Positions 50,540 to 59,892 of a DNA stretch of 64,000 nt are shown here, in pieces. The stretch is from the NCBI GenBank assembly GCA_001626765.1, contig LUOO01000019.1, positions 1 through 64,000 of the forward strand, read 5' to 3'. Position 1 is the first letter of the stretch. Each line of letters begins with the position of its first letter. Below the pieces are notes generated by a model that saw only the letters and a program-made list of their open reading frames with translations, had not been told where the DNA came from and searched no databases. The DNA comes from Maritimibacter sp. REDSEA-S28_B5 (GTDB taxonomy: Bacteria > Pseudomonadota > Alphaproteobacteria > Rhodobacterales > Rhodobacteraceae). The translations under genes and the position numbers were made by a program.

Positions 50540-52708
50540 ATGGGGATCGGCAAGACGATGAGGGCGGGCCTGAACCGCACGTTACGATTCGGGGCGCGGC
50601 GCGCGCTGGGCGTGGCTCTGCTCGCCGTGCTGCTCGCCTTGCGTGTCTGGGATCCCGCGCCGATCACGGCACTGAGGTTCTCGTCCTTCGACCTTTTCCA
50701 GCAGATCAAGCCGCGCGACTATGCGGCGCTGCCGGTGACCATCGTGGATATCGACGATGCGAGCCTTGCCGAACTGGGCCAATGGCCCTGGCCGCGCGAC
50801 CGCCTGGCCGAGATGATCGACGTTGATCCCGCCCTGCGTGACCGGATAGCGGGGCTTGCCGACAACGACGTTCTCTTGGCCGAGGCGATGGCGCGTTTCC
50901 GCGTCGTATCCGGGCAAACCAGCGTGCGCGGCGCGGGTGCGGGGCAAAGCGAAGCGGGGACACCCGAGGTCGCGCAGGTCGCGCCGGGTCAGGCGATCGT
51001 CGAGACCCCCCATGCGGTGCTGGGTGAGGATCCCACGCCCTTTCTGCAGAAATACCCGACGCTCCTTCAGAACCTGCCGGTGATCGAAGCGGCAGCGGCT
51101 GGCCATGGCATGTTCTCGACCCGGCCGGACCCGGACGGCATCTACCGGCGCGCGCCGCTCGTCCTCATGGTCGAGGAGCGGATGCGGCTGGGCCTCGCAC
51201 CCGAGCTTCTGCGTGTGGCCACCGGTGGCGACGCCTTCGCGATCCGCAGCAACGCAGCCGGAGTCGAGGGCGTGGTGCTTGCCCGCCAGCTCGTCACCAC
51301 GGCGGCGGACGGGTCGATCTGGACCTATCTCACGCCCTCGGTGCCCGCCCGTTACGTCAGCGCGGCGGATGTCATCACAGGGCGTCTGCCCGAGGGTCGG
51401 CTCGCGGGTCAACTCGTGCTCATCGGCACCTCTGCCATCGGGCTCGAGGATTTCCGCCCGACGCCGCTTGGCGTGCCCATGGCCGGGGTCGAAATCCATG
51501 CGCAGGTGCTCGAGAACATCCTGTCGGGCAGCGCGCTCAAACGTCCGAACACCGCCGTGGCGGTCGAACTGGTCGTGACCGCGCTTCTGGGCCTGGTCGT
51601 GATCATCCTCGTGCCCGCCTTCCGCGCGAGCCTCGTTCTGGGGCTCGCGGTCGTGGTGCTGGGCGGCTATCTCACGGCCTCATGGCTCGCCTTTGCGCAG
51701 CGCGCTGTGCTGCTCGATCCAAGCTATCCGGTGGTCTCAGCGCTGCTCGTGCTCATGATGATGTCGGGTCTCAATTACATGCGCGAAGAGCGAATGCGGC
51801 GGCAGATCCGCACGGCGTTCGGCCAGTATGTTTCGCCCGACCTCGTGGACCGTCTGGCCGAAAACCCCGAGGCGCTGACGCTGGGCGGCGAGCGGCGCGA
51901 GTTGACCCTGCTCTTTTCCGACGTGCGCGGGTTTACCTCGATCGCCGAGAGTTACAGGAGCGATCCGCATGGGCTGACCGTGCTGATGAACCATTTCCTG
52001 ACCGCGCTGTCCAAGGCCATTCTGGGCGAGCGGGGGACCATCGACAAGTTCATGGGCGACGCCGTCATGGCCTTCTGGAACGCGCCACTCGACACGCCCG
52101 CGCACCCGGCGGCGGGCTGTCGCGCGGCGCTTCGGATGCTGGAGGAGGTCGATGCGCTGAACGCGGAGCGGCAGGCCGAGGACCCGGACGCGCTGGTGAT
52201 CGAGGTCGGGATCGGCCTGTCCACCGGCCCTTGCACCGTGGGTAATATGGGGTCGGACACGCGGTTCGATTACACCGCGATGGGCGACACCGTGAACCTT
52301 GCCTCCCGGCTCGAGGGCCTGTCAAAGACCTATGGTCTGCGCATCATCGTGAGCGACAGTGTCGCCGACGAGGTGGTCGGTGACTTTGCGCTGATCGAGG
52401 TTGATGTGGTGCGGGTGAAGGGCAAGAGCCTGCCGGTACATGTCTTCGGCCTTATGGGCGGGCCGGGGATGCTGAGCCATAAGGACTGGCCCAGGTTCGA
52501 GGCCGCGAACAGGCGGATGCGGGCGGCCTACGAGGTTCAGGACTGGGAGGGATGCGACAACGCTGCGGCGGCTCTGGCCGAGGCGGCGGCTTCCTTGGAC
52601 CTGGAAGTCACCGGGTATCTCGCCCTTTATGCCGAGCGTGTCGCAGCCTTCCGCGCGGCCCCCCCGGAACCGGATTGGGACGGGGTTTTCGTCGCGACAT
52701 CGAAGTGA
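50540..52708 (+). CDS. CHASE2-domain adenylate/guanylate cyclase
   Basis: The 722-residue protein has an N-terminal helix (LGVALLAVLLALRVWDPAP), an extracellular CHASE2 sensor (starting YAALPVTIVDIDDASLAELG), about three helices (TAVAVELVVTALLGLVVIIL and following), and a class III cyclase domain with LLFSDVRGFTSIAE (metal Asp), DKFMGDAVMAFWNAP and YTAMGDTVNLASRLEG. It should make cAMP. Between LAEMID and VDPALRD the CHASE2 domain seems about 35 residues short, suggesting an in-frame deletion near 50820. It is divergent from the FecR/RTX gene, a pairing seen in other proteobacteria. Start ATG 50540 or 50558. Confidence 0.88.
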   Translation: MGIGKTMRAGLNRTLRFGARRALGVALLAVLLALRVWDPAPITALRFSSFDLFQQIKPRDYAALPVTIVDIDDASLAELGQWPWPRDRLAEMIDVDPALRDRIAGLADNDVLLAEAMARFRVVSGQTSVRGAGAGQSEAGTPEVAQVAPGQAIVETPHAVLGEDPTPFLQKYPTLLQNLPVIEAAAAGHGMFSTRPDPDGIYRRAPLVLMVEERMRLGLAPELLRVATGGDAFAIRSNAAGVEGVVLARQLVTTAADGSIWTYLTPSVPARYVSAADVITGRLPEGRLAGQLVLIGTSAIGLEDFRPTPLGVPMAGVEIHAQVLENILSGSALKRPNTAVAVELVVTALLGLVVIILVPAFRASLVLGLAVVVLGGYLTASWLAFAQRAVLLDPSYPVVSALLVLMMMSGLNYMREERMRRQIRTAFGQYVSPDLVDRLAENPEALTLGGERRELTLLFSDVRGFTSIAESYRSDPHGLTVLMNHFLTALSKAILGERGTIDKFMGDAVMAFWNAPLDTPAHPAAGCRAALRMLEEVDALNAERQAEDPDALVIEVGIGLSTGPCTVGNMGSDTRFDYTAMGDTVNLASRLEGLSKTYGLRIIVSDSVADEVVGDFALIEVDVVRVKGKSLPVHVFGLMGGPGMLSHKDWPRFEAANRRMRAAYEVQDWEGCDNAAAALAEAAASLDLEVTGYLALYAERVAAFRAAPPEPDWDGVFVATSK

Positions 52709-52781
52709 AGACTTCCTTAAGGCGGTAACGATTGGGTCGGGGTGGCGTCGGGCAAGGCGTTGAAATGACTGCCATATTCAA

Positions 52782-52817
52782 GATTCCGAGTTACTGGAAT
52801 TCCAGAATCCCGGAATC
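52782..52817. promoter_or_regulatory. 36-bp palindrome upstream of luxI (double ATTCC-N8-GGAAT)
   Basis: Two 18-bp inverted repeats ATTCC-N8-GGAAT (52783-52800 and 52799-52816) share a central perfect palindrome CTGGAATTCCAG (52794-52805). The whole 36 bp matches its own complement at all but three positions per arm. It lies in the 290-nt gap between the cyclase and luxI genes; no gene is seen in that gap. A dimeric regulator operator is likely, for example a LuxR-type protein. Confidence 0.6.
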
Positions 52818-52998
52818 CTTGCGGGCGGCACCAGTATACCGCGCGGCACGTGTGTCGCTCGCAATCGGGTCATCACACGACTAGGTCACTGCGGGGGCGA
52901 TCCCGGCGCGTTAGCCCCCGCCGCACCCCGCGTTAGCCATTTGCACGACCTCGCGCCGCATCCTCTCCGCGCAGCACCCGCTCGGACAGGACACATCC

Positions 52999-53646
52999 AT
53001 GCTTCGCTACCTTTACGCCTGCGACCTCGCCCATTTTCCCAGGCTGTCGCGTTCCATGTTCGCCGACCGCGCCGACCAGTTCGGTCGCAGGCTGGGCTGG
53101 GCGGTGACCGTGAACCCGGCTGGCGAGGAGCGGGACCAATACGACGCGCTCAATCCGCTCTACGTGATCTGGGAACGGCCCGACGGACTGCATGGCGGGT
53201 CGATGCGGTTCCTGCCGACCACCGGGCGCACGATGGTCAACGAGCATTTCTCCCACGTCAACGACGGGCACCGCATCGAAAGCCCCTTCATCTGGGAATG
53301 CACGCGCTTCTGCCTCGCGCCCGGAGCCGACAGCCGCGTTTCGGCGGCGCTGGCGCTGGGGGCGGGCGAGCTCATGGCCGAGATGAAGCTCGCCCATTAC
53401 GTCGGCGTTTTCGACAGCCGCATGGAGCGCATCTACCGCCTCATGGGGCTTGAGCCCGCGGTGCTGGGGCGGCGCGGCGAGGGGCGCGACCGGGTGGGCG
53501 TGGGCCTGTGGTCGATGGACGAGGCCGCCTTTGCCCCCACGCTCGCCAAGGTCGGCGTGGACCGCGCGACGAGCCGGGCGTGGCTGCGCTCTTCGCTGTT
53601 GCTGGGACTGCGTCCTTCGCAGGACGTCCTCGACCAAACGGCCTGA
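52999..53646 (+). CDS. luxI: LuxI-family acyl-homoserine-lactone synthase
   Basis: The 215-residue protein has every residue considered invariant in LuxI synthases, at the canonical positions: Arg24, Phe28, Trp34, Asp46, Asp49, Arg70, Phe84, Glu100 and Arg103. It should use acyl-ACP (or acyl-CoA) and S-adenosylmethionine to make an AHL quorum signal; acyl chain length cannot be read from sequence. No luxR gene is adjacent or elsewhere in the window, so it is an unpaired synthase here. The upstream palindrome at 52782-52817 may be its control site. Confidence 0.93.
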   Translation: MLRYLYACDLAHFPRLSRSMFADRADQFGRRLGWAVTVNPAGEERDQYDALNPLYVIWERPDGLHGGSMRFLPTTGRTMVNEHFSHVNDGHRIESPFIWECTRFCLAPGADSRVSAALALGAGELMAEMKLAHYVGVFDSRMERIYRLMGLEPAVLGRRGEGRDRVGVGLWSMDEAAFAPTLAKVGVDRATSRAWLRSSLLLGLRPSQDVLDQTA

Positions 53647-53688
53647 ACGTGACTGGTGCCCCGCGTCGGCGCGGGCTAGGGTCGCGCC

Positions 53689-55218
53689 ATGACGGTTCCC
53701 TCCCTTCAGCTATCCGACGATCAGGCCGATGCCCATGACCGCGTGGCCGATGTGCTGCGCTCGGCCGGGGTCGATATCGACGAGAGTCACCTGACCCCGA
53801 TGACCGAGGGCAAGGCCCGCGTGATGGCGGTGATCGGCAAGGCGGGTTCGGGCAAGACGCTGCTTCTGGCCCAGCTTTACAAGGCGCTCGAAGAGGCCGG
53901 GGTCGAGGTCGTCTCGGGCGATTGGGAAGGCAAGCGGCGCAAGGACCGCCGCACGCTCGCCATTCTGGCGCCGACGAACAAGGCGGCCTCGGTGCTCCGG
54001 AACCGGGGCGTTCCGGCGACGACGATCCACCGCATCCTCTACACCCCGGTCTATCACCCGGAGTATGAAAAGATCGCCGAATGGCTCGCCGGCAACGGTC
54101 CCCGGCCCGAGATCGAGGAACTGACCGACGCCGCATTGGACCGGGCCTGGGCGTTCTATCAGAATCAGAAGTCGATCCCCGGGGCGCTGGCGGCCGCCGG
54201 GCTGCGCGGGTCGGATTTCATCACCGGCTGGAAGCGGCGCGACGACCCGCTCGATATCGGGTTCATCGACGAATCCTCCATGCTCGACGAGAAGCAGTTC
54301 GACGACCTGCGCGAGATTTTCCCGACTCTGATCCTCTTTGGCGATCCGGCGCAGCTCGCGCCCGTGGGGCAATCGGGGCAGATGGTCTTTGACCGGCTGG
54401 CGAAACCGCAGGTCTGCACCCTCAATCGCATCCACCGGCAGGACGACGACAACCCGATCCTGGACCTCGCCCATGCGCTGGCCGACGACAGTCTGACCTT
54501 CGACCGCTTCGAGCGGATGGTCGAGGACGCCGCGCGGCGCGATCCGCGCGTGGTCATTGCGCCGCGCGTCGATGCCGACCTCATGGCACGTTCGCCCGTG
54601 CTCGTCTGGCGCAACAAGACGCGCATCCGGCTGATCCATGCGTTCCGCGCGGCGCAGGGCGCGCCCGGTGATCACCTTATTCCGGGTGAGCCGCTCATCT
54701 GCGACGGGATCGAACTGCCACTGAAGCACCGCAAGAAGCGGATCGACCTCGAGGCGCGGGGACTCATCAAGGGCGCGCAGGTCGTTTTTCGCGGGGAAGG
54801 CAAGCGCGCCGGGTTTTCGCGCCTGCACGTGGTGGGGGCGGAGGATCCGGATATTTCCGTGGCCTCGATCATAAAGATCGAGATGCCGGACGAGGAAGAG
54901 CCCTTCATCCCCTTTGCCGCCAACATGGGCGCGGCCTTTCTGCATGGGGCCGCCGTCACGATCCACAAGGCGCAGGGCAGCCAGTGGAAAGACGTCCAGG
55001 TCTTTGCCCCCGATCTTTACGCAGCCGCCCAGATGGGGCGCAGCGAGGCGGGCATCGCCCTGTGGAAGCGGCTGGCCTATGTGGCGATCACGCGCGCCGA
55101 AGAGCGGCTTTTGTGGTGCACGCGCTATGCGCTGGCGCGCCCGCAGGTGGTGCTGGGGGTCGAGGATCTGCCCAAGCCCGTGGCGAAACTGACGCTCGAA
55201 GCCGAGACCGAAGAGTGA
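53689..55218 (+). CDS. ATP-dependent DNA helicase, RecD/UvrD-like superfamily 1
   Basis: The 509-residue protein has Walker A GKAGSGKT near residues 50-57, motif Ia LAPTNKAASVL, Walker B IGFIDESSMLDE, motif III LFGDPAQLAP and C-terminal superfamily-1 motifs TIHKAQGSQW and YVAITRAEERLLW. This resembles RecD2-like or phage Dda-like 5'-3' helicases. It probably acts in DNA repair or replication restart. It follows luxI by 42 nt, but a shared function is unlikely. Confidence 0.88.
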   Translation: MTVPSLQLSDDQADAHDRVADVLRSAGVDIDESHLTPMTEGKARVMAVIGKAGSGKTLLLAQLYKALEEAGVEVVSGDWEGKRRKDRRTLAILAPTNKAASVLRNRGVPATTIHRILYTPVYHPEYEKIAEWLAGNGPRPEIEELTDAALDRAWAFYQNQKSIPGALAAAGLRGSDFITGWKRRDDPLDIGFIDESSMLDEKQFDDLREIFPTLILFGDPAQLAPVGQSGQMVFDRLAKPQVCTLNRIHRQDDDNPILDLAHALADDSLTFDRFERMVEDAARRDPRVVIAPRVDADLMARSPVLVWRNKTRIRLIHAFRAAQGAPGDHLIPGEPLICDGIELPLKHRKKRIDLEARGLIKGAQVVFRGEGKRAGFSRLHVVGAEDPDISVASIIKIEMPDEEEPFIPFAANMGAAFLHGAAVTIHKAQGSQWKDVQVFAPDLYAAAQMGRSEAGIALWKRLAYVAITRAEERLLWCTRYALARPQVVLGVEDLPKPVAKLTLEAETEE

Positions 55219-55303
55219 AGGCCGTGCGGTGTTCGGGGAAGATACCGGCCGTGTCATCGGGCGCGGGGCGTCGAGGGTTGACGGACGAGAGGGGAGGGCA
55301 GCC

Positions 55304-56032
55304 ATGCCGAGCATTCTGATCACGGGGGCCTCCGGCGGCATCGGCCGCGCGGTGGCGGAGCGGTTTCTGGACGAGGGCTGGACCGTCGGTCTCATGGCAC
55401 GGCGGGGGGAGTTGCTGGAAGAGGTCGCAGGCGGTCGGACGACCGCCGTGGTGCTGTCCGGCGACGTGAGCGACGAGTCGAGCGTGACCGAGGTCTTTGA
55501 GCGGTTTCTGGCGCAGGCAGGCCGGATCGACGTGCTGTTCAACAATGCGGGCATCTTTACCCCGGCGGCCCCGATCGACGAGATCCCGGTGGCGGACTGG
55601 CACCGCGCGGTTGGGGTCAACCTGACAGGGATGTTCCTCTGCGCCCGCGCGGCGTTCGGCGCGATGCGCAGGCAGGCTCCCATGGGCGGGCGGATCATCA
55701 ACAACGGGTCGATTTCCGCGCATGTGCCGCGGGAGGGGTCGATGACCTATACCGCCACGAAACATGGCGTGACCGGGCTGACGCGGACCCTGTCGCTTGA
55801 CGGGCGGCCCTTTGACATCGCCTGCGGGCAGATCGACATCGGGAACGCGCGCACGGAGCTTTTGGACGGAATCGTCGAGAAGGCCCGCGCGGCGGGCGAG
55901 GAACCGCCGCCGTCGATGGACGTGGGGCTGGTGGCGGACGCGGTCTGGAACATGGCCGGGCTGCCGCTCGAGGCCAATGTGCAGTTCATGACGATCATGG
56001 CGACCAAGATGCCCTTTATCGGACGCGGCTAG
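55304..56032 (+). CDS. Short-chain dehydrogenase/reductase
   Basis: The 242-residue protein has TGASGGIG (residues 7-14), FNNAG, catalytic Ser in NNGSIS and YTATK, as in classical SDRs. The product resembles 3-oxoacyl-ACP-reductase-like SDRs, but the substrate is unknown. ATG 55304 follows GGGGAGGG; the longer in-frame start at 55229 lacks homology. Confidence 0.9.
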   Translation: MPSILITGASGGIGRAVAERFLDEGWTVGLMARRGELLEEVAGGRTTAVVLSGDVSDESSVTEVFERFLAQAGRIDVLFNNAGIFTPAAPIDEIPVADWHRAVGVNLTGMFLCARAAFGAMRRQAPMGGRIINNGSISAHVPREGSMTYTATKHGVTGLTRTLSLDGRPFDIACGQIDIGNARTELLDGIVEKARAAGEEPPPSMDVGLVADAVWNMAGLPLEANVQFMTIMATKMPFIGRG

Positions 56033-56370
56033 GGTTTGGTGCTGGAAATCTTCCCCGCGGGGAGGTTTTCCATTTTAAAATAATGACTTGTGAATGATCT
56101 GGAAAAACGGCGCACAGGATCCCCGGTGACGTCGGTGTCGCCTGTATCCCGATGAAGGCTGCGCGGCAGCGGTGGCGCGGGGTGCCCCCCGCGACCCCCA
56201 AAGCCCGGGGTCACGCCTTTGCCGAGGGCTGCGCCGCGGCATCGGTTGCGGGAGTTTGCGTATTTGGGGAAAGATGCACGGGCGCAGGAGGGCAGTGTCC
56301 TGTCTTTCGCCTGTTGATTTTCAGGGGCCGTTCAAGCAATCACGGCGGGACAAGTATGAGGGGACCCCCA
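56033..56370. other. Non-coding stretch before trpA
   Basis: These 338 nt hold no supportable gene. They include an AT-rich segment near 56065-56100 that may carry a promoter and the short repeat at 56251-56276. trpA is not accompanied by trpB here. Confidence 0.5.
56251..56276 (+). repeat. Short dispersed repeat, copy 1
   Basis: GGAGTTTGCGTATTTGGGGA followed by AAGATG. The same word, as GTTTTGCGTATTTATTGGAA followed by AGATG, occurs on the opposite strand at 61439-61463. Confidence 0.5.
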
Positions 56371-57162
56371 GTGACTCGGATCGACGATACCTTTGCGCGG
56401 CTCAAGGCGGACGGGAAGAAGGCTTTCGTGGCCTATCTCATGGCGGGGGACCCGGACGTGGACACGAGCCTTGCCGTGATGAAGGGGATGCCCGAGGCCG
56501 GGGTCGACATCATCGAACTGGGCGTGCCCTTTACCGACCCGATGGCGGACGGACCGACGATCCAGCTTGCCGGGCAGCGCGCGCTCGAGGGGGGGCAGAC
56601 GCTGCAGAAGACTCTCGACATGGCGGCGGCGTTCCGGGAAGGCAACGACACGACGCCGATCGTGCTGATGGGCTACTACAACCCGATCTACAACCGCGGC
56701 GTGGCGCAGTTCCTGGAGGATGCGAAGGCGGCCGGGGTCGACGGGCTGATCGTTGTGGACCTGCCGCCCGAAGAGGATGACGAGCTTTGCATCCCGGCGC
56801 AGGCGGCGGGGCTGAATTTCATCCGGCTCGCGACGCCGACCACCGATGACCGGCGGTTGCCCAAGGTGCTGACCAATACTTCGGGCTTCGTCTACTACGT
56901 CTCGATCACCGGGATCACCGGGTCGGCCGCGCCGCAGGCAAGCGACGTGGCGCCGGAGGTGGCACGGATCAAGGCGGCGACGGACCTGCCGGTGATCGTG
57001 GGCTTCGGCGTGCGCACGCCCGAGGCGGCGGAGGAGATCGCGGGCGTGGCTGACGGCACCGTGGTTGGATCGGCCATCGTGGACCTTATCGGCAAGGGCA
57101 AGCCCGTGGCCGAGGTGCTCGGCTTCGTCTCGGGTCTGGCCGAGGGCGCGCATCGCGCCTGA
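56371..57162 (+). CDS. trpA: Tryptophan synthase alpha subunit
   Basis: The 263-residue TIM-barrel protein with catalytic Glu49 (DIIELGVPF) and Asp60 (DPMADGP) at exactly the Salmonella positions, which supports the GTG at 56371 as start (ATG 56356 is also in frame). GAGGGG lies upstream. It cleaves indole-3-glycerol phosphate to indole and glyceraldehyde 3-phosphate, working with TrpB. Here trpA stands apart from other trp genes. Confidence 0.97.
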   Translation: MTRIDDTFARLKADGKKAFVAYLMAGDPDVDTSLAVMKGMPEAGVDIIELGVPFTDPMADGPTIQLAGQRALEGGQTLQKTLDMAAAFREGNDTTPIVLMGYYNPIYNRGVAQFLEDAKAAGVDGLIVVDLPPEEDDELCIPAQAAGLNFIRLATPTTDDRRLPKVLTNTSGFVYYVSITGITGSAAPQASDVAPEVARIKAATDLPVIVGFGVRTPEAAEEIAGVADGTVVGSAIVDLIGKGKPVAEVLGFVSGLAEGAHRA

Positions 57163-57199
57163 GCGGAGCCTGACCCGTTAAGCGAGTTTGTGTCCGGGC

Positions 57200-57541
57200 C
57201 TAGCGGCTCGTGACGCAATTTTCCAGCATGACACCGTTCATGGTTTGGGCGGCCATGTCGATGGTCAGGGTGACCGTCACCGGGGCAGCGGTGCCCGCCG
57301 CAGCGCGCAGAGTGCGGGCGCAGTCTGTCACGGACCCGTCAGATTCGAGGATCAGCGTCTGGATGAAGTCGCCGCCGTCGAAGATGTCGATCTCGAGGGA
57401 CGCTGGATCCTCGTCCTTGACATCCGGCGTGCGCACCTCTCCGATCTCGGTTCCCGAAAGGGTGATTACACGCTGGTCGTCGAAGGCGAGCGCACCGGAG
57501 GCGGTGAGGAGGGCGAAAGGGAAAGCGAGGCGCAAGGACAT
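57200..57541 (-). CDS. Secreted hypothetical protein
   Basis: The 113-residue protein has a signal peptide (MSLRLAFPFALLTASGALAF) and two Cys residues (TDCART and LENCVTSR) that may pair in the periplasm. No family is recognised. It is convergent to trpA 37 nt away and not obviously in an operon. Confidence 0.65.
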   Translation of the reverse strand: MSLRLAFPFALLTASGALAFDDQRVITLSGTEIGEVRTPDVKDEDPASLEIDIFDGGDFIQTLILESDGSVTDCARTLRAAAGTAAPVTVTLTIDMAAQTMNGVMLENCVTSR

Positions 57542-57632
57542 GGGCGGGACCTTTGGCTGACAGTGTGCTGCGAGCCTAGACCATTCTTCGAAGGTTTCAT
57601 TCCTTTTCGCCAGCGATCACCCGGCACAGCCG

Positions 57633-58571
57633 TCAGACGAGCATCTGGTAGGTGGCCGGCACGTAGCGGAAGCCGCCGTCCTTGTCCTTTTCCACGTAGC
57701 CGATGCCGGGCCAGGGCATGTGGTAGCCGACAAAGGGGATGCCGTCCTTCGCCAGCATGTCGAGGAGCCGTTTGCGCGTCTCGGCGGCCTGCACCTTGTC
57801 CTCGTCGAAGACCACTTCCCAGTCGGGATGTTCCAGCGACCAGACGTGGTGCAGGACGAAATCGCCCCCGATGAAAAGCGGCTTGCCCGCGCTTTCGACC
57901 ATGTAGCCCATGTGGCCCAGCGTGTGACCGAAGGCCTCGACCGCCGTGATCCCATCGGCGACCGATTGATCGTCCGAAACCGTGTCGGTGCGGTCCGCGA
58001 GCGGTGCCATATGGGTGTCGAAGGCATCGTCTCCGGCGTCGTCCCAGGCATCCCATTCGAGGCTACCCGTGACATAGGTGGCGTTGGGAAAGGTAGGGCC
58101 TGCCGGATCCGACAGCCCGCCGATGTGGTCGGAGTGCATGTGGGTGATGACGATGCGGTCCACGTCCTCGACGAAGTAGCCCGCGTGCTCCAGCGCCTTG
58201 ACGATCTGCATCGGCTCTTCGCCCGTGTCGAAGAGAACCAGCTCCTTGCCGGTGTTCACGAGGGTCGGGGTGAAAAATGTCTTGGCGCGGTCGTTGGGCA
58301 GATGGCGGCCTTCGACGGCGGCCTTGAAGTCGGCCTCGGGCACGTTGAGGCCGAAGATCTCGTGCGGGTTTTCCTGCGTGGACATGTTGGTGAGCAGCGT
58401 GGTCACCTCGAAGTCGCCCAGTGTGAAGCGGTTGAAGCGCGTCATGCCGGGGCCCATGAGGTCGGCGGCTGCGCGCGCGGGGCTGGGCAGGGTGGCGGCC
58501 GCGAGCGGCAGGGCGCCCGCACCAAGAAGCAGCCCGCGGCGCGAAAGCCCGGGCAAGGGGAAGCGAGGCAT
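57633..58571 (-). CDS. Metallo-beta-lactamase-fold hydrolase with Tat-like signal
   Basis: The 312-residue protein has a twin-arginine-like leader (LSRRGLLLGAGALPLAAATL), then the dinuclear zinc motif THMHSDHIGG, the distal His in GHTLGHMGY, the bridging Asp in FIGGDFVLHH and the last His in GYHMPWPG. This is the layout of periplasmic MBL-fold hydrolases related to quorum-quenching lactonases and alkyl sulfatases; the substrate is unknown. A lactonase role near luxI (about 4 kb away) is possible but unproven. Confidence 0.88.
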   Translation of the reverse strand: MPRFPLPGLSRRGLLLGAGALPLAAATLPSPARAAADLMGPGMTRFNRFTLGDFEVTTLLTNMSTQENPHEIFGLNVPEADFKAAVEGRHLPNDRAKTFFTPTLVNTGKELVLFDTGEEPMQIVKALEHAGYFVEDVDRIVITHMHSDHIGGLSDPAGPTFPNATYVTGSLEWDAWDDAGDDAFDTHMAPLADRTDTVSDDQSVADGITAVEAFGHTLGHMGYMVESAGKPLFIGGDFVLHHVWSLEHPDWEVVFDEDKVQAAETRKRLLDMLAKDGIPFVGYHMPWPGIGYVEKDKDGGFRYVPATYQMLV

Positions 58572-58678
58572 TGTTTTTTCCAGTCGTTTGTCTGTCTACT
58601 CAATGGACGCGCCGGACGCACCGTCGTTCCGGTGATCACGAGAACGTGAGTGTGCGATGACCAGAGGATGTGCCCGCC

Positions 58679-59107
58679 ATGACCGAGAACAAGACCCGCC
58701 CGACCGGCGCCAGCGTGGAGGACTTTCTCGCCGCTGCGGAGCCCGAGCGCCGGCGCGAGGATGCGCTCGCGCTCGACGGACTGTTCCGCGAGGTGACCGG
58801 GTGGGCGCCCCGCCTTTGGGGGCCATCGATCGTGGGCTATGGCAGCTATCATTACCGCTACGAAACCGGGCGCGAGGGCGATTTCCTCGCTACCGGGTTC
58901 AGCCCGCGCAAGGCGAACCTCGTGGTCTACATCATGCCTGGCTACCAGGACTACAGTGCCCTGCTCGAGGACCTCGGCAAGCACAAGCTCGGAAAATCCT
59001 GCCTATACATCAACCGGCTGTCCGATGTGGACGAGGCCGTCCTGCGCCGGTTGATCCGCGCGGGGATCGACGATCTGGCGCGGCTTCACCCGGTCAGCGG
59101 GTCCTGA
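58679..59107 (+). CDS. DUF1801-family protein
   Basis: The 142-residue protein matches the DUF1801 pattern: VGYGSYHYRYETGREGDFLA, PRKANLVVYIMPGYQDY and KSCLYINRLSDVDEAVLRRL. Members are small cytosolic proteins, some annotated as iron-related or DNA-modification-linked, without a settled function. It is a single gene; the ATG at 58679 has AGAGGA upstream. Confidence 0.85.
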   Translation: MTENKTRPTGASVEDFLAAAEPERRREDALALDGLFREVTGWAPRLWGPSIVGYGSYHYRYETGREGDFLATGFSPRKANLVVYIMPGYQDYSALLEDLGKHKLGKSCLYINRLSDVDEAVLRRLIRAGIDDLARLHPVSGS

Positions 59108-59121
59108 TCAGCACTCCGGCA

Positions 59122-59583
59122 TCATTCCCACCAACGGTCGATACGCGCGATATCGTCGTCCGACCAGCCGAAGTGATGGGCGAACTCGTGGATCGTCACA
59201 TGGCTCACCAGCGCGCGGATGCCCACGTCGCCGCGGTCGGCCCATTCGTCGAGGATCGGGCGGCGAAAGAGCCAGACCACATCAGGGCCTTCCGGCTGGT
59301 GCATTACGGATTTCTCGGTAACCGGAATGCCGTCGTATAGCCCGGTCAGCTCGAACCCGTCCTCCATCCCGAGATCCGCGAGCATCGTCGCGTCGGGGAA
59401 GTCCTCGACCCTCAGTGCCACCGCTAGCGCCGGGCCCCGAAACGGCTCGGGCAGCGCGTCGATGGTGTCGCGCGCGATCATCTCGATATCGTCGAGCGAC
59501 GGCGGCAGGGCGTCCTGCGCGCTCTCGGTCTCGTCGTCGATGCCGAAGGTTTCCGGCGAAGCTGTGTCGTTGCTGGATGTCAT
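59122..59583 (-). CDS. Small zincin-like metallopeptidase family protein
   Basis: The 153-residue protein ends with HVTIHEFAHHFGWSDDDI, an HExxH zinc site followed by a third ligand (zincin type) at about residues 132-149. It belongs to a family of small metallopeptidase-like proteins common in Alphaproteobacteria; no signal peptide, function unknown. It is convergent to the DUF1801 gene 14 nt away. Confidence 0.85.
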   Translation of the reverse strand: MTSSNDTASPETFGIDDETESAQDALPPSLDDIEMIARDTIDALPEPFRGPALAVALRVEDFPDATMLADLGMEDGFELTGLYDGIPVTEKSVMHQPEGPDVVWLFRRPILDEWADRGDVGIRALVSHVTIHEFAHHFGWSDDDIARIDRWWE

Positions 59584-59682
59584 GCATTTACCTCGAATTT
59601 GAAATGTAGGCCATGAAACCGCCCTTTACGAGGTATGAACGGTGTCACAGATGCAGGGTGTCTCAGGAGAATTGGAGAGGAC

Positions 59683-59892
59683 ATGGTGCCAGGAGCGGAC
59701 GATCCGCGTTGGATGCGGATATTGCAATCACGGACCGATGTCTCGTCAGCCACCCTGGCGACGAAGTTCATGGTCACGCGCCTGCGTCGCGAGGTGACGA
59801 TGTCGCCCGCGTGCCTGCCGGACAAGATCGCGGAACTGCGGGCGTTCTTCGAAGACAACAGCTTTGTGCGCAAGGATATTCCTTTGCTCTGA
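59683..59892 (+). CDS. Small hypothetical protein before gltX
   Basis: The 69-residue ORF starts MVPGADDPRWMRIL and contains FMVTRLRREVTMSP and a C-terminus FVRKDIPLL. GGAGAGG precedes the ATG; an in-frame start at 59635 is alternative. It has no recognised family or membrane segment. About 190 nt of gene-free DNA separate it from gltX. Confidence 0.5.
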   Translation: MVPGADDPRWMRILQSRTDVSSATLATKFMVTRLRREVTMSPACLPDKIAELRAFFEDNSFVRKDIPLL

